9,421 bases of DNA from UBA5078 sp963977405 (GTDB lineage Bacteria; Pseudomonadota; Gammaproteobacteria; Pseudomonadales; Pseudohongiellaceae): the NCBI GenBank assembly GCA_963977405.1, contig CAXBOY010000106.1, positions 1 through 9,421 on the forward strand. Reading direction: 5' to 3'. Shown in pieces: positions 1 through 5,202 of this stretch; position 1 is the stretch's first letter; every line of letters begins with the position of its first letter. Under the pieces are notes generated by a model. That model was not told the origin of the DNA. It made no database searches and saw only the letters and a program-made list of their open reading frames with translations. Position numbers and translations under genes: made by a program.

Positions 1-249
1 AACGAATCTGTAGATGCCACCAAGTGTCAAGGCAAGGGTGATTGTCAGCAAGGCGAGACCTGTCTGACCCATCATCTGTGGCAGGATCTTAGCGAACAGA
101 TACACGATTTTCTCTCTGGAATCAGCCTTGCAGACCTCATCGCTCGTAGCGATATTAAGCGCATCGCAATGCAACAGGATCAGCGCCAAGAAATGCTCTC
201 GCATCCGGAGTTGGACGGCGCGCGCATTGCCGCCACTTTCCTGCAGTAG
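1..249 (+). CDS. iscR: Fe-S cluster regulator IscR, C-terminal part (5' end outside window)
   Basis: Frame 1 is open from the first base to a TAG at 247-249, giving 82 residues. They match the C-terminal part of IscR, the Rrf2-family [2Fe-2S] transcription factor that senses cluster supply and controls isc and related genes. The opening residues (NESVDATKCQGKGDC) and the following QQGETCLTHHLW are typical IscR. The three cysteines at visible residues 9, 15 and 21 and the histidine at residue 24 have the C-x5-C-x5-C-x2-H spacing of the E. coli cluster ligands C92, C98, C104 and H107, so this copy should bind a cluster. The N-terminal winged-helix DNA-binding domain, about 83 residues, lies left of the window. 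The gene sits 54 bp upstream of iscS on the same strand, as in canonical isc operons. The identification is firm. Which genes it regulates here is unknown, because the usual downstream scaffold and chaperone genes are absent. Confidence 0.93.
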   Translation, partial: NESVDATKCQGKGDCQQGETCLTHHLWQDLSEQIHDFLSGISLADLIARSDIKRIAMQQDQRQEMLSHPELDGARIAATFLQ

Positions 250-266
250 GCAAGGCGCTCGTGCCT
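248..266 (+). other. Small hairpin in the iscR-iscS gap
   Basis: The arms AGGCA (248-252) and TGCCT (262-266) can pair around a 9-base loop just at the iscR stop codon. An alternative pairing uses AGGC at 253-256 with the same right arm. No T-tract follows, so it is not a convincing intrinsic terminator. In E. coli the iscR-iscS spacer is known to be structured and to protect the iscR part of the transcript. A similar role here is only a guess, and a five-pair stem can easily arise by chance. Confidence 0.2.
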
Positions 267-293
267 CAGGTTGGTTCCAACGCTTTTGTGCTC

Positions 294-298
294 AGGAG
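294..298 (+). promoter_or_regulatory. Ribosome binding site fixing the iscS start at 304
   Basis: AGGAG lies 5 bases before the ATG at 304. The reading frame stays open upstream to a TTG at 271, but that start would add 11 residues not found in IscS proteins and has no comparable ribosome binding site. The ATG at 304 also gives residue numbering identical to E. coli IscS. Confidence 0.8.
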
Positions 299-303
299 TA
301 CAC

Positions 304-1464
304 ATGCACAACCCTATCTATTTAGACTATGCGGCGACAACGCCAATGGATCCATTGGTGGCCGAGCGTATGGCGAGCTGTCTTACGCTTGATGGCAATT
401 TCGGCAACCCCGCATCGCGCTCTCATTTGATCGGTTGGAAGGCGGAGGAAGCTGTCGAAGAGGCCCGTCGACAAGTGGCGGATCTAATTCATTGCGACCC
501 GCGCGAGATAGTCTGGACCTCTGGTGCGACTGAGTCGGATAACCTCGCAATTAAGGGGGCAGCACATAGTCATCGCGCGCGCGGTATGCATCTGATTACC
601 TCTTGTATCGAGCACAAGGCGGTACTCGATACCTTCGCGTATTTGCAAAGCGAAGGCTTTGAAGTTACTTATCTAGCACCTGACACGACGGGCGTAATAA
701 GCCCTGCTAGCGTCGAGGCGGCGCTGCGGCCTGACACCACTTTAGTCTCTTTGATGCACGTCAACAACGAGTTGGGCAGCGTGAATGATATCGCAGCGAT
801 CGGGGCGCTTACGCGGCCGCGAGAGATCCTCTTTCATGTCGATGCCGCGCAGAGTGCCGGCAAACTCGCCATCGATTTGTCCGCGCTGCAGGTCGATTTA
901 ATGTCGTTCTCCGCACATAAAGTATATGGTCCTAAAGGCATGGGAGCGCTGTATGTGTGTCGCAATCCGCGCGCAGTGATTGAGGCGCAGATTCATGGTG
1001 GTGGCCACGAGCGCGGCATGCGCTCGGGCACGCTTGCCACGCATCAGATCGTCGGCATGGGCAGCGCTTTCGCGCTTGCTGAAAAGCTGATGATGGAAGA
1101 GTCCGTGCGCTTGTGGGCATTGCGCAAGCGTCTGCTCGATGGTCTAACACCTCTGGGCGGTGTCACCCTAAATGGGCACCCCATTAGCACCGCGGCGGGT
1201 ATCGTGAATCTCGCCTTCGCAGGTGTCGATGGCGAGTCCCTGCTCCTGTCGCTGCGCGAAATTGCGGTGTCCTCGGGCTCGGCTTGCACCTCCGCAACTA
1301 TGGAGCCCTCTTACGTGTTGCGGGGAATTGGTCTTGCCGACGAGCTCGCACAGAGTTCGCTGCGTGTCTCTATGGGGCGCTTCAGTACCGAGCAAGATAT
1401 CGATACTGCCATCGCCAGCCTTAGTAAAGCGGTACACGCATTGCGCGCGCACGCTACCGCCTAA
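304..1464 (+). CDS. iscS: Cysteine desulfurase IscS, C-terminal tail missing
   Basis: A PLP-dependent cysteine desulfurase of 386 residues, which takes sulfur from L-cysteine as a protein persulfide for Fe-S clusters, thiolated tRNA and other acceptors. It is a clear class-I IscS: the start reads HNPIYLDYAATTPMDP. From the ATG at 304 the key residues fall at the same numbers as in E. coli: H104 (in CIEHKAVLD), D180 and Q183 (in HVDAAQS), the PLP lysine K206 (in SFSAHKVYGPKG) and the persulfide cysteine C328 (in SSGSACTSATMEPSYVLR). The HGGGHERGMRSGT motif is also intact. E. coli IscS has 404 residues. This protein ends at residue 386 with HALRAHATA and lacks the last 18 or so, including the conserved WAHH end that helps bind IscU. 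The gene follows iscR, but iscU does not follow it; ndk comes next. Catalysis should be intact, while transfer to IscU is doubtful. Donation to SUF components or tRNA thiolation proteins is possible. Confidence 0.95.
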   Translation: MHNPIYLDYAATTPMDPLVAERMASCLTLDGNFGNPASRSHLIGWKAEEAVEEARRQVADLIHCDPREIVWTSGATESDNLAIKGAAHSHRARGMHLITSCIEHKAVLDTFAYLQSEGFEVTYLAPDTTGVISPASVEAALRPDTTLVSLMHVNNELGSVNDIAAIGALTRPREILFHVDAAQSAGKLAIDLSALQVDLMSFSAHKVYGPKGMGALYVCRNPRAVIEAQIHGGGHERGMRSGTLATHQIVGMGSAFALAEKLMMEESVRLWALRKRLLDGLTPLGGVTLNGHPISTAAGIVNLAFAGVDGESLLLSLREIAVSSGSACTSATMEPSYVLRGIGLADELAQSSLRVSMGRFSTEQDIDTAIASLSKAVHALRAHATA

Positions 1465-1597
1465 AGTCCCGTTTGTGGCAATCCTGTACTTACTTTGCAT
1501 GCTCAATCTAAAGCGCGAGCACAAATTGGCCCGAACTTCTGGGCGATAACCTAGTCTAAGGCTCCATATCGCGCTAAGTCTAAGTTCCTAAAAACCG

Positions 1598-1603
1598 TAT
1601 AAT
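1598..1603 (+). promoter_or_regulatory. Predicted -10 element (upstream of a tandem pair) for ndk
   Basis: A perfect TATAAT in an AT-rich context (ccgTATAATtaagc). No good TTGACA-like -35 is visible 16-18 bases upstream; TAAGTC at 1575-1580 is a poor match. Transcription would begin near 1610. It could be a true second promoter, or part of the upstream region of the promoter at 1621. Confidence 0.4.
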
Positions 1604-1620
1604 TAAGCGCTATTAACACG

Positions 1621-1626
1621 TATAAT
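1621..1626 (+). promoter_or_regulatory. Predicted -10 element (downstream of a tandem pair) for ndk
   Basis: A second perfect TATAAT (acgTATAATgcgcgg), 17 bases after the first. Transcription would start near 1633, leaving a leader of about 36 bases before the ndk ATG, a usual length. The bases after the hexamer are GC-rich (GCGCGG), a discriminator type linked to growth-rate or stringent control. The -35 hexamer is not obvious. I judge this the likelier main promoter of the ndk-to-bamB operon. Confidence 0.5.
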
Positions 1627-1655
1627 GCGCGGTTTTCTGAACTCGTAACCGGTAT

Positions 1656-1659
1656 GGAG
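1656..1659 (+). promoter_or_regulatory. Ribosome binding site fixing the ndk start at 1669
   Basis: GGAG lies 9 bases before the ATG at 1669. The in-frame ATG at 1654 overlaps this element and has no ribosome binding site of its own. It would add the residues MELNA, which Ndk proteins lack; they begin M-x-I-E-R-T, as does the protein read from 1669. Confidence 0.75.
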
Positions 1660-1668
1660 CTAAACGCA

Positions 1669-2097
1669 ATGCCAATTGAAAGAACTTTGTCCATTATTAA
1701 GCCCGATGCAGTCGCCAAGAACGTCATTGGTGAGATCTATTCACGCTTCGAAAAAGCGGGTCTGAACATCGTAGCTGCGAAGATGATGCGCCTAACTGAT
1801 GAGACTGCTGGCGGTTTCTACGCAGAGCACAAAGAGCGCGGCTTTTTCCCTGATCTGATCGCTTTTATGACCTCCGGTCCTGTCATCGTACAAGTGCTCG
1901 AAGGCGAAAACGCAGTATCTGTGCACCGCGAGCTAATGGGTGCTACTAACCCAGCCGAAGCTGCGCCAGGTACAATCAGAGCAGATTTCGCCGTTTCTAT
2001 CGATGCGAATGCGGTACACGGTTCCGATTCTGCTACTTCTGCAGCACGTGAAATCTCTTATTTCTTCAGCGCTACAGATCTCTGCGCCCGCGTTTAA
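1669..2097 (+). CDS. ndk: Nucleoside diphosphate kinase
   Basis: Ndk transfers the gamma phosphate from ATP to other nucleoside diphosphates through a phosphohistidine, balancing the cytoplasmic NTP and dNTP pools. The protein has 142 residues, against 143 in E. coli, and is complete. It begins MPIERTLSIIKPDAVAKN, the conserved family opening. It contains FMTSGPVIVQVLEGENAV (about 66-83), GATNPAEAAPGTIRADF (91-107) and the active-site segment NAVHGSDS, with the catalytic histidine at residue 117. It ends in the usual REISYFF stretch and a short tail. The ATG at 1669 is preferred over the one at 1654 because of the family N-terminus and the GGAG site. It is probably the first gene of the downstream operon, with tandem TATAAT elements ahead of it and rlmN 31 bp behind. 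Ndk commonly sits just after the isc cluster in this lineage, though here the cluster is shortened. Confidence 0.96.
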   Translation: MPIERTLSIIKPDAVAKNVIGEIYSRFEKAGLNIVAAKMMRLTDETAGGFYAEHKERGFFPDLIAFMTSGPVIVQVLEGENAVSVHRELMGATNPAEAAPGTIRADFAVSIDANAVHGSDSATSAAREISYFFSATDLCARV

Positions 2098-2128
2098 GCG
2101 GACGTAGAATACTTAAGCGGAGCCTGTC

Positions 2129-3364
2129 ATGAGCACGAGCGAAGAGAAAATCAACCTACTCGGCCTGAGCCTGCCAAAGATGCAGGCTTTCTTTGCTGAG
2201 CTGGGGGAGAAGCCTTTTCGCGCGAGCCAGACTCTGAAGTGGATACACCAGCGTGGTGTGGTGGACATCGATCAGATGACCGACATCAGCAAGGTGTTAC
2301 GCGAGAAGATCAAAGCGGTGGCCGAGATACGTCTACCGCAGATCACTCAGGAATTGCTCTCCAAAGACGGCAGCTGCAAGTGGATCGTTCAGGTCGCTAG
2401 CGGCAGTAGTGTGGAGATGGTCTATATTCCGGAGGCCGGGCGAGGCACGCTTTGTGTCTCATCTCAGGCCGGCTGTATCTTGGATTGCAGCTTCTGCGCC
2501 ACAGGTAAGCAAGGTTTCAATAGTAATCTGACTGTTGCCGAGATCATCGGGCAGTTGTGGTGGGCCAATCAGAAACTCGCGGGCTTTGGCGTCAAGCCAG
2601 CGCCGGAGTGGAACGAGGACGGCCGGGCGCCTCAGAACCCACGTCCTGTGAGCAATATAGTAATGATGGGCATGGGTGAGCCGCTGCTCAACTTCGACAA
2701 CGTCATGGATGCCCTGAGTCTCATGATGGAAGACCAAGCATACGGTCTGTCCAAGCGAAGAGTGACTATCAGCACCTCGGGTGTGGTGCCCGCTATTGAT
2801 CGCCTCAAGGATTTTACCGATGCGTCTTTGGCGATTTCGCTACACGCACCAAACGACGAGTTACGTACTCAGCTCGTCCCAATCAATAAGAAATACCCTA
2901 TTAAAGAGCTGCTGCGTAGCGCAGCGGGCTATATGAACACCCTCGGTGAGCGCCGCGTTTGCGTTATCGAATATACCTTGATCGCAGGGGTTAATGATCA
3001 TCGTCAGCATGCGCGCGAGTTAGCCGCGTTGTTGAAGGATTTTCCCTGCAAAATCAACATAATACCCTTTAATCCTTTCGGTCAATCGGATTATCGTCGC
3101 CCGAGTGATTCGTCTATCGGCAATTTCCGGCAGATATTGCATGAGGCAGGTTATACGGTCACTGTGCGCACTACGCGCGCCGACGATATCGGAGCTGCCT
3201 GCGGTCAGCTTGTGGGTGAGGTGGGGGACAATACCCGACGTAGTCAGCGCTATGCAGAGGCAGCCTCTAAACGACTAGAAGGCAAGGTGGAAAGCCTAGG
3301 CGCGGGCAGAGAATTTACACGGGCAGATAATCTTGCAGTATCTGCTGATAGGCATGGGGCCTGA
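2129..3364 (+). CDS. rlmN: Dual-specificity 23S rRNA/tRNA adenine-C2 methyltransferase RlmN
   Basis: A radical-SAM enzyme that methylates C2 of A2503 in 23S rRNA and of A37 in some tRNAs, tuning peptidyl-transfer and decoding accuracy. Protein of 411 residues. The [4Fe-4S] motif C-x3-C-x2-C is at C116, C120 and C123 (AGCILDCSFCATGKQGF). The two mechanistic cysteines are present: C109 (TLCVSSQ, equivalent to E. coli C118) and C358 (GAACGQL, equivalent to C355, which carries the methyl). Other family motifs are MMGMGEPLLNFDNV (179-192), SKRRVTISTSGVVPAIDRL (208-226), AISLHAPND and INIIPFNPFG. It is longer than E. coli RlmN (384) because of about 12 extra residues near 151-173, a Pro- and charge-rich stretch before GMGEP, and a C-terminal tail about 24 residues longer. 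GGAG at 2119-2122, 6 bases before the ATG, supports the start. Its TGA shares one base with a possible ATG of the next gene, so translation may be coupled. It needs Fe-S clusters, as IspG downstream does. Confidence 0.96.
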   Translation: MSTSEEKINLLGLSLPKMQAFFAELGEKPFRASQTLKWIHQRGVVDIDQMTDISKVLREKIKAVAEIRLPQITQELLSKDGSCKWIVQVASGSSVEMVYIPEAGRGTLCVSSQAGCILDCSFCATGKQGFNSNLTVAEIIGQLWWANQKLAGFGVKPAPEWNEDGRAPQNPRPVSNIVMMGMGEPLLNFDNVMDALSLMMEDQAYGLSKRRVTISTSGVVPAIDRLKDFTDASLAISLHAPNDELRTQLVPINKKYPIKELLRSAAGYMNTLGERRVCVIEYTLIAGVNDHRQHARELAALLKDFPCKINIIPFNPFGQSDYRRPSDSSIGNFRQILHEAGYTVTVRTTRADDIGAACGQLVGEVGDNTRRSQRYAEAASKRLEGKVESLGAGREFTRADNLAVSADRHGA

Positions 3365-3405
3365 TGCCTACAGCCCCCTTAATGCAGACGATGTTGCGAG
3401 TAATT

Positions 3406-3413
3406 GGGAAGGA
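3406..3413 (+). promoter_or_regulatory. Ribosome binding site suggesting a GTG start for pilF at 3421
   Basis: GGGAAGGA ends 7 bases before the GTG at 3421. It is too close (one base) to serve the ATG at 3415. The frame also opens at the ATG at 3364, which overlaps the rlmN stop, but no clear ribosome binding site precedes it. Confidence 0.5.
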
Positions 3414-3420
3414 AATGGCG

Positions 3421-4194
3421 GTGATACGCTCACTACTGATTACGTTCGCATGCGCCGCTCTACTGTCGGCGTGTGTGACTACAACGACGGGAGGCTTCAA
3501 TACGGAGCCCTCGGCAGAGCGTGCGGAGCGAGATTTCGTGCAGCTCGCGATCGGCTATTACGAAGCCGGTGACATGGGCGCGGCACGGCGTAATATAAAC
3601 AACGCATTGGCGCTCAATAGCCGCAGTTCGGCCGCCTATAATGTATTGGCGCTAGTGCTGCAGCGTGAAGGCGATGTACAACTTGCCCGAGACACTTTCC
3701 TACGTGCTTTGGAGCTAGATGCCAAGAATTCCCGGGCACGCAATAACTATGCGGCACTGTTGTTCGATATCGGCGAGTTCGAGCAGTCCTATCGCCAGCT
3801 CGAGATAGTCGCCAATGACACCACGTATGAGTCCCGTGATCTAGCTTTCCAGAATTTAGGGCTAAGCGCCCAGCGTACGGAGCGGCCCGAGCGGGCAGAG
3901 TATGCGTTCGAGCGCGCACTGCAACTAAATAGTAATGCGCTGCGTTCCTTGTTAGAGCTTGCGCAGATCAAGTTTGACAAGGGTGAGTTCGCGGCGGCAA
4001 TGAACTATTACAGCCGCTTCGTCACCAGTAGCCAGTTTATGAATGTTGTGCAGACCCCTCGCAGTCTGCTGCTGGGAATCCAGCTGGAGCGTCGCTTCGA
4101 CAACGAAGAGGGGGCAGCCGTCTATGCAGTATTGCTAGAACGGATGTACAGAGACTCACCTGAATATCGCCAGTATTTGAACCTAAACCAATGA
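3421..4194 (+). CDS. pilF: Type IV pilus biogenesis/stability lipoprotein PilF/PilW (TPR)
   Basis: An outer-membrane lipoprotein with tetratricopeptide repeats. In Pseudomonas and Neisseria relatives it acts as the pilotin that lets the PilQ secretin localise and assemble. From the GTG at 3421 it has 257 residues, close to P. aeruginosa PilF (252). It starts with a short lipoprotein signal (MIRSLLITFACAALLSAC) whose lipobox cysteine is residue 18. The +2 residue is Val, not Asp, fitting outer-membrane sorting. Five or so TPR units cover about residues 37-206. The segments ALVLQREGDVQLARDTFLRAL, ARNNYAALLFDIGEFEQSY and FQNLGLSAQRTERPERAEYA are typical, followed by the family motif TPRSLLLGIQL. 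The frame is open to an ATG at 3364 and another at 3415. Those starts would add 19 or 2 residues before the signal and are less likely. The gene overlaps rodZ by 4 bases (ATGA). Whether the organism makes type IV pili cannot be judged here, since this gene is kept in the operon of many relatives. Confidence 0.88.
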   Translation: MIRSLLITFACAALLSACVTTTTGGFNTEPSAERAERDFVQLAIGYYEAGDMGAARRNINNALALNSRSSAAYNVLALVLQREGDVQLARDTFLRALELDAKNSRARNNYAALLFDIGEFEQSYRQLEIVANDTTYESRDLAFQNLGLSAQRTERPERAEYAFERALQLNSNALRSLLELAQIKFDKGEFAAAMNYYSRFVTSSQFMNVVQTPRSLLLGIQLERRFDNEEGAAVYAVLLERMYRDSPEYRQYLNLNQ

Positions 4195-5195
4195 ATAGTG
4201 AAGAGCAGCAAGAACAGTTGAACGAAGAGCAGGTAGCGGAACAGCCCATTGAAAACGGGCCTGGACACCTACTCGTCAAGAAACGCGAAGCCTTAGGCAT
4301 GAGCGTGCAGGAAGTGGGCGATGCCCTTCATATCACCATGCACTATGTACGTGCATTAGAGACTGACGCCCACGATAAACTGCCAGGTGATGTGTTTATC
4401 AAAGGCTATCTACGCTCCTATGCGGGCCTGCTGCAGCTCGATCCGACCGTTATCATCAACGTCTACTCCGAGTTCAATAGCGAGCGCGCTAATGCGCAAG
4501 AGTATGGTACGCGCCGGCACAGCAACGCGAGGCGCAGGATTCCGTGGTTAGTAGTTTCAGGCGTTGCCTTCGTTGGCATGGCCATCGCGCTGTGGTATTT
4601 CAACTCGGGCAGCTCTAGCGCCAATGGTGTCTCGGCGGCACCGGTGCCGTCTAATGCCAACACGCGCACGATTCGTCCAGGGGGTGGGGCTACTTTAGAC
4701 CAAGTGGCGACTTCTGTTGTGGTGCCATCGGCCCCCGATCAGTTTGCAGCGCCTGATTCTAGCCCGCAGCCAGTTAGTACTGAGCTAGAAGAGCAGGCGA
4801 TGCCAGAGATTGTGCCAAGCCAAGATGTGCCCATGCCGGTTCAGCTTACCCCGGACGACGAACAAATCCGGGATCAAGCGATTACACCCGCCGCTAGCGA
4901 AGTTTTGGAACAACCCTCAGCGCAGCGCTTGATCTCTGTAGATGGCGAAGGTGAAGACCTAGTGCAGTTCACCTTTACAGGAGAGAGCATGGTGCAGGTC
5001 ACCGATGCCAATGATGAACAGCTGTATAGAGATGTGCGCGTAGCCGGCGATTTGCTGCGCATCAGCGGCACAGCGCCTTTTAATATACTTCTAGGCGATG
5101 CGTCGAATTCGGAGCTTAGCTTCAATGGCGCTGAGGTCGACTTTAGCTCCAATATTCGCATCGACAATTCGGCAAGACTGACTATCGGATTATGA
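4191..5195 (+). CDS. rodZ: Cytoskeletal cell-shape protein RodZ
   Basis: RodZ is a bitopic inner-membrane protein that links MreB filaments to the elongation complex and keeps rods rod-shaped. The protein has 334 residues. The cytoplasmic N-terminus carries a helix-turn-helix (Xre/HTH_25 type) at about 24-95, with LLVKKREALGMSVQEVGDAL, ITMHYVRALE and the family motif LPGDVFIKGYLRSYAGLLQL. A basic stretch (TRRHSNARRR, 107-116) precedes a single membrane helix at about 117-137 (IPWLVVSGVAFVGMAIALWY), giving N-in, C-out topology. A low-complexity linker rich in Pro, Ser, Ala, Gln and Glu (about 138-245) leads to the C-terminal periplasmic beta domain (about 247-334), with DLVQFTFTGESMVQVTD and RISGTAPFNILLGDA. 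The ATG overlaps the pilF stop in ATGA, suggesting translational coupling. The gene ends 7 bases before ispG. RodZ between pilF and ispG is a conserved arrangement in gammaproteobacteria. Confidence 0.95.
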   Translation: MNSEEQQEQLNEEQVAEQPIENGPGHLLVKKREALGMSVQEVGDALHITMHYVRALETDAHDKLPGDVFIKGYLRSYAGLLQLDPTVIINVYSEFNSERANAQEYGTRRHSNARRRIPWLVVSGVAFVGMAIALWYFNSGSSSANGVSAAPVPSNANTRTIRPGGGATLDQVATSVVVPSAPDQFAAPDSSPQPVSTELEEQAMPEIVPSQDVPMPVQLTPDDEQIRDQAITPAASEVLEQPSAQRLISVDGEGEDLVQFTFTGESMVQVTDANDEQLYRDVRVAGDLLRISGTAPFNILLGDASNSELSFNGAEVDFSSNIRIDNSARLTIGL

Positions 5196-5202
5196 GAAGA
5201 TC

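Larger units (their letters stand above)
1465..1668. other. Intergenic region between iscS and ndk, where the isc scaffold genes are usually found
   Basis: These 204 bases hold no recognisable gene and no convincing remnant of iscU, iscA, hscB, hscA, fdx or iscX in the forward frames I read. The octamer AGTCTAAG occurs at 1553-1560 and again at 1577-1584. A short GCCC/GGGC hairpin around positions 1529-1544 (in ttggcccgaacttctgggcg) lacks a T-tract, so no iscS terminator can be called with confidence. The right third is AT-rich and carries two TATAAT hexamers that probably drive ndk and the genes after it. Confidence 0.7.

Noticed and set aside
270..281. GTTGG-TT-CCAAC inverted repeat before iscS as an operator
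   Set aside because: Short, and does not resemble known IscR sites; it probably arises by chance near the ribosome binding site.
128..325. 65-codon frame across the iscR-iscS junction
   Set aside because: Overlaps the clearly coding iscR frame and the iscS start; it is Ser/Arg/Cys-rich with no family features.
1168..1524. 118-codon open frame on the minus strand over the 3' half of iscS
   Set aside because: It lies antisense to the highly conserved IscS catalytic region; the peptide has no recognisable motif and is Arg/Cys-rich, as expected of a shadow frame.
1529..1544. GCCC/GGGC hairpin after iscS as a terminator
   Set aside because: The stem is only four strong pairs with an 8-base loop and no T-tract follows, so it does not meet the pattern of an intrinsic terminator.
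1223..1549. 108-codon plus-strand frame running past the iscS stop
   Set aside because: Overlaps iscS in another frame, with low-quality residue composition and no ribosome binding site; its extension beyond the stop does not resemble the IscS tail or IscU.
1553..1584. Repeated octamer AGTCTAAG as an operator or attachment site
   Set aside because: Two copies of 8 bases, 24 bases apart, are too short to separate from chance, and nothing nearby suggests an integration event.
3333..3572. 79-codon frame across the rlmN-pilF junction
   Set aside because: Overlaps two well-supported genes in a different frame and has no motif.
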